From Lumnitzera littorea (lineage: Eukaryota > Streptophyta > Magnoliopsida > Myrtales > Combretaceae): a stretch of 64,000 nucleotides of DNA. A model generated the notes under the pieces. That model saw only the letters and a program-made list of their open reading frames with translations, was not told the DNA's origin and made no database searches. Position numbers and translations under genes: made by a program. The stretch spans positions 44,062,194-44,126,193 of the forward strand of contig JAMXBB010000011.1 in NCBI GenBank assembly GCA_024138015.1, given 5' to 3'. Every line of letters starts with the position of its first letter. The first letter of the stretch is position 1. Positions 11,550 to 24,331 of the stretch are shown piece by piece.

Positions 11550-14190
11550 TGTAGCGACCTTAAGAGGGGCCTAGTAGTATTGCCTAAAATTTCCATATCA
11601 CGTGTGCACCCATGATAAGAAAATCACCATGCAAGTCAGAGATTGCAAGACTCTAAATAGTTATTTGCTAGAGTCTTCAATTTTAGTTCATTGACTCATT
11701 ATATAATATAAATAATTATGGATACAATTCCTCAGAACCGCAGAGAATCGGTATCCTCTACCAAAATAGCAAAATAAGATAGATAATTCTAGGAAATTCT
11801 AAACTTACTAAATATACTAAACTTAATTGAGACATTAGTCATTTTTCGGAGCATTCCGAATTAACTACACAAGCCTTTTCATCATACTGATTCAATGGTA
11901 GCACTCTGTACTCGATTCCTATCCCAGTCCCAACTATCGATCAACCTGCAAGGAAAAGAACTGTTGGGGTGTAAGCTTACACTTAGTGAGATAATTACCC
12001 TCGTCAATACCACATAGCAGAAATTTATTATATGCATAATCATATGAATGCATGAACAATCAGTATGCCAAAAACGCATGCAATAAGCTAGGAAATGCAT
12101 ACAACTCAGAATTACGCCCCCTGAAGTCGGGGTTTGGAGATAATTAACCGACCCAAACCAAAATCCGGGTTCTAGACCTTGGGTTTTAATTCATTAGCAC
12201 TATTGTGCTTATGTCAAAACAAAACTATGTATATATATACATATATATACTTTCATTACTGAATAATAAATCATATTTTCAAAATCCCAAGTCTAGCGGT
12301 ATGGTGACCTCCGCAATCCACAATCACACGCCCTAAGCAGAAGCCATAAGACTCGGCCCCTCGTCGACGGTTGGTGTCTCTCGGCGCCTAGTAAGCCCAT
12401 CAGCTTAAGATAGAGACTCAATATATATGCTGGCGTAGCTAGTGCCCAATCCTGCAGGAAACTCGTATTCCTGTGAGTCCCTTCCCATCTTCTGCGTGAA
12501 GCGGCAGTCGGTGTTATCCGTATGCAATATGGGGTATGCATGACTCATTTTGATTTCTTAATCATATAAGTGATTAACTCGATTTTCAGGGTGATCAGAC
12601 AATTTCATTCCATACAATTCACATGTATATATATAATGCAAACACTCCCCATTATTATATATAATTATCAAGTCATCACATTCATCCACAATTTCATACA
12701 CATGCATTTCCCATATCCCACAAGCATCCAAATTCATATATATAAGTTTAGGTGCATCTATTTCTATAAGCAAAATCAAGTAAAGAGTCATTGGGAATTT
12801 ACTCACTCTGCCATGTGGGTCAATCAAAGTAATCCGGAGGCAAGTCATCTCCGTAAACAGTGTCCCCTGGTCATTGAAATAATTTTTATAAGGAATTGAA
12901 ACAAACTTAAGAAAACTTAAGAAACTAAGTAAACTTTCCTTAAGTTTATACTCTTGACTAGTTTTCGAAATTTTTCCCGGTTTTTACCTAAAGTTCAATC
13001 GCTTATAACTTTTTCGTTTTAAATCCGATTTTTATGATCTTATAGTCAATCTTCATCATTTTTTAGTGTACTTTAACGTGGTAAGGTTAGATTTTCGAAA
13101 TGAGGTATACAATTCTGTCCATGGGTCAGAACAGTAGCGTTCCTCATGTGTTGGAGTGTCTTTGGGCCATGTTTGGTAAATGGGCTTTTTGATAACTTGA
13201 GAAATTCTTTGGGCTTGGTATTTAGAGTTTATCCTAAGCTTAAAATACTCCTTGAGATCATATTTACAACTTTGATTTATATTCCTAAGGCTAACAACCA
13301 CTTCTTGGGCCCTTTAGTGGGCTTAAGTTGTCAAATGGGCTTGTTTTTGGTTCAAACTAAAGTTAATGACTTTGGTGGGCTTATGAGGCCTTAGGTGGAT
13401 TTCTTATGGTCTTCAAAACAACTTCTCTTGGTACTTTAAGTTGCTGGTCAGATTTTTATTGAAGACCCATCTTAGAGTTCTAAGCTTGTTTTGAGAGTTT
13501 TAGGCCCGGTTTTGANNNNNNNNNNNNNNNNNNNNNNNNNNNNNNNNNNNNNNNNNNNNNNNNNNNNNNNNNNNNNNNNNNNNNNNNNNNNNNNNNNNNN
13601 NNNNNNNNNNNNNNNNNNNNNNNNNNNNNNNNNNNNNNNNNNNNNNNNNNNNNNNNNNNNNNNNNNNNNNNNNNNNNNNNNNNNNNNNNNNNNNNNNNNN
13701 NNNNNNNNNNNNNNNNNNNNNNNNNNNNNNNNNNNNNNNNNNNNNNNNNNNNNNNNNNNNNNNNNNNNNNNNNNNNNNNNNNNNNNNNNNNNNNNNNNNN
13801 NNNNNNNNNNNNNNNNNNNNNNNNNNNNNNNNNNNNGCATAGCCTTATAGAAAATTGTTTTAGGATTTTTATCTTACATTGTTTTGTGATTTATGATTTG
13901 ATTTTTGTAGAATTGTGAAATTTTCTAAAGTTGAATGAAATTATTCAAATTAAATTATCCATTAATTATTTAAGGTTAAAAATTCCTTAATGGTTTTAAG
14001 GTTTAGGGTTTTAAGTAGTTTTTGAGCTCGCAATTATTTAAGCTCAGGTTTTATCAACAATCGGCTTTTGAATTATAAAAATTTAATTCTTCTCTAAATA
14101 TAAACTTAAGTTTTTTGTTTAGTTGATCTTTAAGAACGTTCTGAAGGTACTCTTAATCAAGTCTTAGGCCTACTAAAAGTAGGGTTTATA
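11550..14190 (-). mobile_element. F1 unit, copy 3, nested in copy 2 (TSD CCAAC), short form with assembly gap
   Basis: The left end is TGTAGCGACC and the right end AGGGTTTATA, flanked by CCAAC at 11545-11549 and 14191-14195. The host copy 2 sequence is rejoined. It shares the b-type left end with copies 2 and 4 but the short s-type right end with the plus-strand copies. It holds 321 N bases; replacing them with the 1454 bp expected from copy 4 gives about 3.77 kb, matching the other short forms (3788 and 3822 bp). Confidence 0.85.
13516..13836. other. assembly gap (321 N)
   Basis: A run of N. The flanks align with 28724 and 30179 of copy 4, so the missing part should be about 1454 bp of F1 sequence and the stated gap length is too small. 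Reading frames called across it are artefacts. Confidence 0.95.
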
Positions 14191-17149
14191 CCAACTATCA
14201 ATCAACTTGCAAGGAAAAGAACTGTTGGGGTGTAAGCTTACGCTTAGTGAGATAATTACCCTTATCACTACCGCATGGAAAAATTTATTAGATGTATAAT
14301 CATATGAATGCATGAACAATCAGTATGCTAAACAATGCATGTAGTGACCTAGGAATTGCATACGACCTAGAATTACACCTCCTATAGTCGGGGTTTGGAG
14401 ATAATTAATTGACCCAAACCAAAATCCGGGTTCTAGACCTTGGGTTTTAATTCATTAGCACTATTGTGCTTAAGTCAAAATAAAACTAAGTATACATCTG
14501 CATATATATACTTTCATTATCGAATAATAAATCATATTTTCAAAATCCCAAGTTTAGCGGTGTGGTGGCCTCCGCAATCCACAAACACACGCCCTAAACA
14601 GAAGCCACAAGACTCGGCCCCTCGTCGACCGTTAGCGTCTCCCGGTGCCTAGTAAGCCCATTAGCTTAGGACAAAGACTCAATATATATAATGACATAGC
14701 TAGTGCTCAATCCTACAGGAGGCACGTCCTCCTGTGAGTCTCTTCCCATCTTCTGTGTAAAGTGGCAGTCGGTGTTATCCGTATGCAATATGAGGAATGC
14801 ATGATTTATTTTGATTTCTTAATTGTATAAGTGATTAACTTGATTTTTAAGGTGATCAAACAATTTCATTCCATACATTCGCATGTATATATATAGTGCA
14901 AACAATTCCCATTATTATATATAATTAACAAGTCATCACATTCATCCACAAATTCATACACATGTGTTTCCCATATCCTACAAGCATCCAAATTTATATA
15001 TATAAGTTTAGGTGCATCCATTCTACAAGCAAAATCAAGTAAAGAGTCATCGAGAATTTACTCACTCAGCCATACGGATCAATCAAAATAATCCTGGATA
15101 GGTCATCTCCCCAAAGCCGAGTCCCCTGGACATCACAAATACAATACTATAAGGATTTGAAATAAAACCTAGAAAACTAAGCTAAAACCCTTTAAGTTAT
15201 ACTTTTGACTTGGTTTCATAATTTTTCCCAATTTTACTTAAAAGTTCAATCACGTATAACTTTCTCGTTTTAGATCCGAATTTTATGATCTTATAGTCAA
15301 TCTTCATCGTTTTTGAGTGTACTTTAATGTGGTGAGGTTAGATTTTCATGATGAGGCATGCAAAACTGCCCATAGGTCAAAACAGTAGTGATCCTCATGA
15401 TTTAGAGTGCTTTTAGGCTTTATTTGGTTAATGGGCTTTTTGGTAACTTAAGAAATCCTTTAGGCTTGGTCTTAAGGTTTTATCCTAAGCTCAAAATACT
15501 CCTTGAGATCAGATTTACAACTTTGATTTATACTCCTAAGGCTAACAACCACTTCATGGGCTCTTTAGTAGGCTTAAGTTGTCAAATGGGCTTGTTTTTT
15601 GTTCAAACTAAAGTTAGTGACTTTGTTGGGCTTATGGAGTCTTAGGTGGATTTCTTGTAGTATTCAAAACAACCTCTCTTAATATTTTAAAATGTTGATC
15701 AGAATTTTAATGAAGGCCTAACTTAGAGTTCTAGGTTTGTTTTGTGAGTTTTAGGCTTGGTTTTGAGTTTTAGGTTTTGTATACTTGCTATACTTGCTTT
15801 AGTTGATCTTTTCACTTTGTTCACTTACTTTTATCATATATTTAAGTGTCTTTTATCCATGTTCCAGATCTGGTCGTGATGATTCCAAGGGGTTCTCACT
15901 TGGTTTTTCAACTTTTTTCATCATTTCCTTAAGCTTAGGTGTTAGATCGTGCACTTAAACTACTTGTATTCAAATCCTAACTTAACTTTTCTTCCATGAG
16001 ATGATTCTTTAACTCATGCTTCCCATAAAGAAATAGGAGATCTTACACTTATTACAACTTCCATAGCATAACTCGTGTCATACCAAGTTGGTTTCTTCAT
16101 AAAACTTCATGTGATGAATTTTTCCTTAACCCTAGTCTAGATTTGAGCATGTTTAACTTAATGGAAATAAAATCAACATCCAAATGACTTTTGAAACCTC
16201 ACGTCTAGCATGCTCATCTTCCATTCAAGTTCTTGTTTCAAGATTTTATCAACTTAAAATCTTCCATTCAAAGTTTTAAACAAGTATCTTTACAAAACAC
16301 TAACTTTACATGCTCATATTTCAACTTCATGTAAGGGTTTCATGAGTTTGCTTCTTAGAATGGTCTTTGGTGTTATAACAACTTGAAATTATACTCATAT
16401 CTTCAAGAAATCAAAGTCTCCTAACATAAACACTAACCCACTAATCACAAGAAACACTTACTTGTCCTTAAAGTAAAATATGGTGGTTGTGCATAAAGGT
16501 TCCACTTAAGCTCTTAACTTTGCTTCCTCCTTTTACAACCTTTTGGAAACCCAAGTTGTTTGATCCTTTAGAGTAGGGTTTGTGGAAGGTTATAATGTTT
16601 CTAAAAGAGCTTAGATGTTGGAAGAAAATGACACAAGAAAAAGAAATGGGAGTGCCATGAGTGGGACTTAGAAGTGGCGGCCAAATGGAGGATTTTTGTG
16701 GGGTTGAATTTCTTCTTTTGATTTGTGTTTAAAGTGAGAGAAAAGGAAGTGAAAATGAGAGTGAAAGAGGGAGAGAGTGGCAGATTTTTGAATGAGAGAA
16801 AAAGTGTGTGCAAGAAGCTATAATTGATTGTCTTATAGCTTATACAAAAGTCAACAATTGCAACTATTGATGATGTAAGCATTAAGGAGTGAATAGTGGT
16901 ATGTAAGAGAAAGTGATTGATGGTTGAAAGACAAGAGTATGGCCCCCCTTTTCTCCTTGTTCAAATATACCATTTAGTGCCCTTTGGGGTCATGGAATGG
17001 TCTTGTCTCATTTAATGAAGTTAAGCATGTGAAATCTTGTGAAAAATTGTCCATATGTAGTATAAGTGAAGAGGTGATAAGAAAAATGTCTTATCACTAG
17101 ATTTTGATAAGTTATCAATTGATAAATGATTCCAACTCTCAATAACTCT

Positions 17150-18300
17150 CAATTGAAAAGTCATCTAAGGTGATTGGTTGGTCTACTTATTGATGTGTAA
17201 GGCTTAGACATGAAGATAAGGGCATAGTCTTATAAGAAATTGTTTTAGAGTTTTCATCTTGCATTGTTTTGTAATTTATGATTTGATTTTTATAAAATTG
17301 TGAAATTTTATAAAGTTGAATGAAATTATTCAAATTAAATTATCGATTAATTACTTAGGGTTAAAATTCCCTAATTGTTTTAGGGTTTAAGGTCTTAGGT
17401 GAGTTTAGAGCTCGTAGCTCTTCAAGCTTAGGTTTTCTCGATAATTGGTTTTTGAATTGGAAAATTTTAATTTGTTTCTAAATGTAAACTTAAGTTCTCA
17501 GTTTCGTTGATCCTTAGGAATGTTCAGATAGTACTTTTAATTGAATCATAAGCCCACTAAAAGCAGGGTTTATATTTATCAATTGATAAGTTATTTAGGA
17601 TGATTGGTTGATTTACTTATTCATGTGCACAAATCTTATGCATGAAGATAAGGAGATTGTCTTATATGAAATTCTTTTAGAGTTTGTCTCTTAAATTCAT
17701 TTGTAAGTTATGATTTAATTCTTATAAAATTATGAAAATTTATAGAGTTGAATAAAATTATTCAAATCAAATTCTTAATTAGCCGCTTAGGGTTATAAGT
17801 CCTTAATTGTTTTAAGGTTTTGGGTTTAGAGTCTATGGTTCTCATATTCGAGTTTTATCGATAATAAGGTTTTGAATTAGAAAATTAAATTCGTTTTTAA
17901 ATGTAAACATGAATTCTTAGCTTAGTTTATCCTTGGGATCATTTGGGAAGTACTCTTAGTTGAATCACAAGTCCGCTAAAAAGTAGTGTTTACAACTTAT
18001 CCATATATAACATGGCTTATAAGTGAAAATAAGGAAATTGTCTTATATGAAATTCTTTTAGGGTTTGGTTCTCAAATTAATCTGTAGGTTGTGATTTGTT
18101 TCTTAAGGAATTTTAAAGTTTTCTAGAGTTGAATAAAATTTATTTAAATTATATTTTTAATTATTTATTTAGGGCTATAAGTCCTTGATTATCCCAAGGT
18201 TTAGGGTTCGAGTGAGTTTAAGTATGTTTTAGAGTTCGAGTGAGATTATGTATGTTTTAGAGTTTTTCACCAACTCAAGAATAATTTACTTATACTTAGG
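17150..18300 (-). repeat. three diverged tandem units (~420 bp) in F1 copy 2
   Basis: Units about 17150-17574, 17575-17994 and 17995-18300 (the last partial). Each opens with a CAATTGATAAGTTAT-like or related start, passes through TTATGATTTG, a block near AATTAAAT and TTAGGGTTA, and closes with CTAAAAGTAGGGTTTACA-like sequence. A further 28-bp direct duplication (GTTCGAGTGAG start) sits at 18206-18262. Confidence 0.7.
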
Positions 18301-21300
18301 AGCTTAAGGATCAATTGGCTTAATTATTTAGGAACATCGCTTTATCATGCAACATATATATCATATGATAGATTAAGAAAAGGAAATTACTTAATAATAT
18401 ATTTATATATATATACATATTGTAGGGCTACTTATGTACATAAGTAAAATAATTTTTGTAAATTTATTAATTTATTCCTTTAACTAGCTTAGTTTCGTTG
18501 ATTATTATTACTTGAAATAATCCTTGATTCGTTTGTTATAAGTTTTATATGATTTCACAAAATTATTGATAATTTTATTGATTTATAGCTTTTCAAGTAT
18601 TAAGATAATTTTATAGAGTTTTAAAAAAAAAATTATGATTTGATATTTACGATTCCTATTAAGTTTAGGTTTATATTTTTTTTTAAAGTACACGTATGTA
18701 GAGATTGGGGTTTTCTTGCATGATAAGGGTTTCCAAATTGTATCATTGGGTCTTTCAAGTTCATTTTAAGTTCCAAGTTCAAAATTTTAGTCAGTTTTCA
18801 TTTTATGTGGTCTTATCGACTTAGGGAAATATTTATGATCCTCGAGTCTGACACTATGTTTAGAAGGTTAAATTTACAGAGTCTACATCCGGGTTCTAGA
18901 CCTTGGGTTTTAATTCATTTATATATATATATATGTAGATTATATATAATATACTTTCTTTCCGAATAACAAATCGTATTTTCAAATTCCCAAGTCTAGC
19001 AGTGTAGTAGCCTCCGCAATCCATAAACATACGCCCTAAGCAGAAGCCATAAGACACGACCCCTCGCCGACGGTTGGCGTCTCCCTAGCACTTAGTAAGC
19101 CCATCAACTTATGACAGAAACTCAATAAAAATGATGATATAGCTAGTGCTCAATCCTGTAGGAGGCTCTTTCTGCTATGAGTCCCTTTCCATCTTCTACG
19201 TGAAGCGACAGTCGGTGTTATCCAAATGCAATAATGGGGAATGCATGATCCATTTAATTTCTTAATCGTATAAGTGATTAACTTGATTTTCAAGGTGATT
19301 AGACAATTTCATTACATATAATTGTACGTATAAATTATCACAAACAATTCCTATTATTATATAATTAACAAACCATCACATTCATTCAAAAATTCATACA
19401 CATGCATTTCCCATATCCTACAAGCATCCGAATTTATATATATATAAGTTTAGGTACATCTATTCTACAAGCAAAATTCAGTAAAGAGTCATTGGGAATT
19501 TATTCACTCAACCATGCGAATCAATAAAAAAAATCCGAGGTAGGTCGTCTTCCAAAAGCTGAGTCCCTTAGACATCGTGCATATAATATTATAAGGATTT
19601 GAAATAGGAATTGGAAAACTAAACTAAAACCTTTTTAGTTATACTTTTGACTTGGTTTCATATTTTTCCTGGTTTTTACCTAAAGTTTAATCACATATAA
19701 CTTTCTCATTTTAAATCCGATTTTTATGATCTTATAGTCAATCTTCATCATTTTCGAGTATACTTTAATGTGGTGAGGTTATATTTTCAAAATAAGGTAT
19801 GAAAATTTGTCCATAGGTTAGAACTGTAGTGGTCCTCATGATTTGGAGTGCTTTTGGGCTTTGTTTGGTTAATATGCTTTTTGGTAACTTGGGAAATTCT
19901 TTGGGCTTAGGCTTAGGACTTTATTCTAAACTTAAAATACTCCTTAAGTTCAAATTTTCAACTTTAGTTTACACTCTTGGCGCTAACAACAACTCCTTGG
20001 GCTTTTTATGTGGACTTAAGTTGTCAAATGGGCTTGTTTTTTGTTCAAACTAAAATTAGTGACTTTGTTGGGCTTTAAGAGTCTTAGGTGGACTTCTTAT
20101 AGGCTTCAAATAACCTTTCTTAATATTTTAAGGTGATGGTCAGAATTTTAATGAAGGCCCAACTTAGAGTTCTAAGCTCATTTTGAGAATTTTACGCTCG
20201 GTTTTTGAGTTTTAACCTTTATATACTTGCTTTGGTTGATCTTTTCACTTTATTCACTTAGTTTTATCATATTTTTAAGTGACTTTTACTTATGTTCCAG
20301 ATCTGGTCGTGATGAATCCAAGGGGTTCTCACTTGGTTTTTTAACCTTTTTCATCATTTCCTTAAGTTTAAAGGTTAGATCATGAACCTAAGCTACTTAT
20401 ATTCAAATCTTGACTTAATCTCTCTTCCATGAGATGATTACTTAGCTTATACTTTACATGAAAATAGTAGATCTCATACTTATCATAACTTCCATATCAT
20501 TGTTCATATCTTACAAAGTTGGTTTCTTCATAAAAGCTTCATGTAATGGACTTTACTTTACCTAAGGCTAGGTTTGAGCATCTTTAACTTAATAAAAGTG
20601 GAAATAACATCTAAATGACCCACATATACTCTACATCCAACATGATATCTCCTCATTCATGTACATATTTAATGATCTTCTCAACTTAAAATTTTCCATT
20701 CTAAGTGTTAAACATATATCTTTACATAACACCAACTTAGCATGCTCGTATTTCAACTTTCATGTAAAGTGGTTCACAAGCTTACTTCTTAAGGTGGCCT
20801 AGCTATTTTATCATCTTATGATCATGCTAATATCTTCATGAAAACATGGTCTCCTAACATGTAATACTAAACCACTAACACAAAGAAACAACTTACTCGT
20901 CCTCAAAGTGAAAACAAGGTGGTGATGCAACTAAGTATCCTCTTAGCCTGTTGTCTTCCTTCCTCTTCTTGTAAGTTCTTTTGAAAGCTAGGGTCTTGAT
21001 CTTTGAAGTGGGTTTTTGGAGATATTCTAAAGTTCCTAAAAGTGGTTTTTGAAATTGACAAAAGGAGGAAACAAAATCAAGCTTCTATGCTGTGAGTTAT
21101 GAAGTAAAAAAGGTGGCAGTAATGTGGGGTTTTGTGGGGTTAGGTTTCTTCTTTTGTTTTGTGTTTAAAGTGAGACAAAAGGAAGTGAAAATGAGAGTAA
21201 AAGAGCGAGAGAGTGGCATATTTTTTAATGGGAGGAGAAGTGTGTTCAAGAAGATTTAATTGGTTGTCTTTTAGTATGTACAAATGCCAACTTTTTGACA

Positions 21301-22360
21301 AGACTAAATGATGTAAGCATTAAGGGGTGAATAGAAGATGTATAAGACATTTGAGTGATGGACAAATGACAAGGCATGGCCTCTCTTTTCCTTCTTTTCC
21401 AACCGGTCAAGTAGGGAGCAAATAGAGCATGGTGCTATCTTGTCACTTAATTAAAAGTTGAACATATAAAATAATGTGATAACTTATCCATATGTAGTAT
21501 AAGTTGTGGTGTGATAAGGGAAATGTCTTATTATTAGTTTTTGATAAGTTATTAATTGATAAATGATTCCAACTTTCAATTGATAAGTTATTTAGGATGA
21601 TTGGTTGGTTTACTTATTCATGTGCATAAGTCTTATGCATGAAGATAAGAAGATTGTCTTATATGAAATTCTTTTGGAGTTTGTTTCTTAAATTGATTTG
21701 TATGTTATGATTTAATTCTTACAAAATTATGAAAATTTCTAGAGTTTGAATAAAATTATTTAAATTAAATTATCAATTAGTCACTTAGGGTTATAAGTCC
21801 TTAATTTTTTTAAGGTTTAAGGTTTAAGGTTTAAGGTTTTGAGTGACTTAGAGTCTGTAGTTCTCATAGTTGAGTTTTATCAATAATAGATTTTTGAATT
21901 GGAAAATTAAATTCGTTTTTAAATGTAAACTTGAATTCTTAGCTCAGCTTATTCTTGGGAACATTTGAGAAGTACTCTTAGTTGAATCATAAGTCCATTA
22001 AAGGTAGGGTTTACAACTTATCCATGTGTAACATGGCTTATAAGTGAAAATAATGAAATTGTCTTACATGAAATTCTTTTAGGGTTTGGTTCTCAAATTA
22101 ATTTGTAGGTTGTGATTTGCCTCTTAAGAAATTTTAGAGTTTTCTAGAGTTGAATAAAATTTATTGAAATTATATTTTTAATTATTTATTTAGGGTCATA
22201 AGTCTCTGATTATCCTAAGGTTTAGGGTTCGAGTGAGTTTAAGTATGTTTTAGGGTTTTTCACTAACTTGAGAGCAATTGACTTACACTTAGAAGCTTAA
22301 GGTTCAATTGGCTTAATTATTTAGGATCATTACTTTATTATGCAACATATAGATATATAG

Positions 22361-22388
22361 ATATATATATATATATATATATATATAT
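22361..22388. repeat. (AT)n microsatellite
   Basis: A perfect AT run inside F1 copy 1. Other long F1 copies carry an AT-rich stretch of variable length at the same place. Confidence 0.85.
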
Positions 22389-22917
22389 CATACGATAGAT
22401 TAAAAAAAAAAGAGGAAATTACTTCACTATATTTATATATATATACATATTGTGGGGCTGCTTATGCATACAAGTAAAATAATTTTTGTAAATTTATTAA
22501 TTTATTCCTTTAACTAGCTTAGTTCTATTGTTTATTATTACTTGAAATAATCCTTGATTCGTTCATTATCAGTTTTATATGATTTCACAAAATTATTGAT
22601 AATTTTATTAATTTATGGCTTTTCAAGCATTAAGATAATTTTATAGAGTTTTAAAAATTTTTATGATTTGATATTTACGATTTTTATTAAGTATAGGTTT
22701 ACATTTTTAAAAGTACGTGTACATAGGGATTGGGGTTTTCTTGCATGATTAGGGTTTCCAAATCATATAATAGGGCCTTTCAAGTTCGTTTTAAGTTTCA
22801 AGTTTAAAATTTTAGTCAGTTTTCATTTTATATAGTCTTGTCGATTTGGGGAAATGTCTACGATACTCGAGTCCGACACCATGTTTATAAGGTTAAATTT
22901 ATAGAGTCTATAGGTTC

Positions 22918-23546
22918 TAAGACCTAAAAACAAGTCAATTATTGGTACTAAATGGGTATTTAAGAACAAATTGGATGAGTATGGAAAAATAGTTAGAAAC
23001 AAAGCACGTTTAGTAGTTAATGGTTATTTACAGGAAGAAGGAATAGATTATGATGAAACTTATGCTCCTGTTGCTAGATTGGAAGCTATAAGATTATTAC
23101 TTGCTTTTGCTTGTTTGAAAAATTTTAAATTGTATTAGATGGATGTAAAAAGTGCTTTTCTTAATGGATTCATAAAAGAAGAAGTATATGTTGATCAACC
23201 TCCTGGTTTAGAAGATCCTTTCAAATTAGATCAAGTGTTTAAATTAAGAAAAGCTTTGTATGGACTTAAACAAGCTCCCCGAGCTTGGTATGATAGATTA
23301 AATCAATTTTTGATTAAAAATGACTTTCAAAGAGAAGAAGCAAGTACCACACTTTTTATGAAACATTTTGGTGAAGATATGCTAGTTGTACAAATCTATA
23401 TTATTTTTGATGCAACTAATGAAATATATTGTCAAGAATTTTCAAGAAAGATGCAGGCAGAATTTGAGATGTCACTCATGGGTGAATTAAACTTCTTCTT
23501 CGGATTACAAATCAAACAATCAAAGAATGAAATTTTTGTTCACTAA
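22918..23546 (+). pseudogene. Sirevirus reverse transcriptase core (catalytic motif deleted)
   Basis: The RVT_2 domain is clear: GTKWVFKNKLDEYGKIVRNK, then DYDETYAPVARLEAIRLLLA, a TAG stop directly before MDVKSAFLNGFIKEEVY (catalytic Asp region, 23139 on), then LRKALYGLKQAPRAWYDRLN. Where copia RT has the Y-V-D-D box the frame reads VVQIYIIFDATNE (near 23395-23405): the three codons after Tyr are missing in frame, so the two metal-binding aspartates are gone. It ends in a stop at 23546. The protein would copy element RNA into cDNA; this copy cannot. Confidence 0.85.
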
Positions 23547-24331
23547 GAGAAGTATACCAGACAGATATTGAAGGAATTTGGTTTTAAGAATACCAAGGAT
23601 TCCTCAATACCTATGAGTACCTTAATAAAGCTTGACATCATAGGTAATGGTAAAAAGGTAAATGAAAAACTCTATCGCAGCTTAATTGGATCCTTATTGT
23701 AATTAACTACATTACGTCCTGATATCTTATTTAGTACTTGTGTGTGTGCTAGATTTCAAATTCACCAACTAAAACACACCTAACTATAGCAAAAAAGATT
23801 TTTAAATATATAAAAGACACTGCAAAATTTGGAATTCGGTATCCTAAAAGTAAAAATTTTGATCTTATAGGACATTCAGATGTTGATTATGCAGGTTGCA
23901 AAATAGATAGGAAGAGTGCTTTAGAAACATTTCAATTCTTAAGAGATAAATTGGTTTCTTAGTCTTCTAACAAACAAAATTTAGTTGCTCTTTCAACTAC
24001 AGAAGCTGAATATGTGTCTATTAGAAATTTTTATGCACAAATTCTTTAGTTAAAACAACAATTAAATGATTATGGAATAAGTTGTAAAAATACTCCCATA
24101 AAATGTGATAACACGAGTGCTATCAATTTAACAAAAAATCTTATTCATCATTCAAGATCAAAGTACATAGAAATAAGGCATCATTTCATACGTGATCATG
24201 TTGCAAATGATGATGTGAGTATTGATTTTGTTTCAATTGAATATCAATTTGCTGATATTTTTAAACCACTGGATAAATTGAGATTTGAGTTCATTTGTAA
24301 TGAACTAGGTGTTTGTAATCTCTTTTTTTAA
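23547..24331 (+). pseudogene. Sirevirus RNase H region and pol end (broken)
   Basis: After the RT stop the sense continues with the connection segment (YTRQILKEFGFKNTKDSS) and RNase H. Readable motifs include GHSDVDYAGCKIDRKSA (first catalytic Asp near 23880), VALSTTEAEYVS near 23985, SAINLTKN and SRSKYIEIRHHFIRDHV. At least four in-frame stops occur, several in the place of Trp or Gln (TAG for TGG or CAG). The pol frame closes at 24331 with ELGVCNLFF and TAA, a typical copia end. Confidence 0.8.

Larger units (their letters stand above)
11147..18887 (-). mobile_element. F1 unit, copy 2, nested in copy 1 (TSD TCCGG), itself interrupted
   Basis: The left end is TGTAGCGACCC and the right end GAGTCTACA, flanked by TCCGG at 11142-11146 and 18888-18892. 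The host copy 1 sequence (AAAATCCGGGTTCTAGACC, conserved in sister copies) is rejoined exactly. Without copy 3 it is about 5.1 kb, the longest F1 form seen here. It has the b-type left terminus, the GC-rich core at 14560-14800, the ACTTTCTCGTTTT block near 15260, a purine-rich presumed leader near 16600-16880 and three terminal tandem units. Confidence 0.85.
10521..22912 (-). mobile_element. F1 unit, copy 1, inserted in Sirevirus RT (TSD GGTTC), itself interrupted
   Basis: The left end is TATCACGACCC and the right end GAGTCTATA. Both flanks are GGTTC (10516-10520 and 22913-22917). Without the nested copy at 11147-18892 it measures about 4.65 kb. It combines the a-type left terminus (as in the plus-strand copies at 34717 and 43125) with the long l-type right terminus (as in 26756-31583). 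It has two of the terminal tandem units (21580-22012 and 22013-22260) and an AT microsatellite at 22361-22388. No retrotransposon protein domain or second LTR is visible. Confidence 0.85.

Noticed and set aside
13472..13850. Reading frames of about 120 codons on both strands across the N run
   Set aside because: They are made of unknown codons through an assembly gap and have no meaning.
16601..16882. 93-codon frame on the minus strand, also seen near 52576-52884
   Set aside because: It lies in the CT-rich presumed leader of F1, is Ser/Phe/Leu-rich from the base composition and is not open in all copies.
21811..21840. (TTTAAGG)4, similar to the plant telomere repeat TTTAGGG
   Set aside because: It has the wrong sequence and only four units, within a long F1 copy; other copies show the single ancestral word.
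10521..22912. Interpretation as one full-length 12.4-kb LTR retrotransposon with two LTRs
   Set aside because: The repeated F1 sequence inside is explained by two nested copies with their own TSDs (TCCGG and CCAAC), and no gag, pol or PBS lies between.
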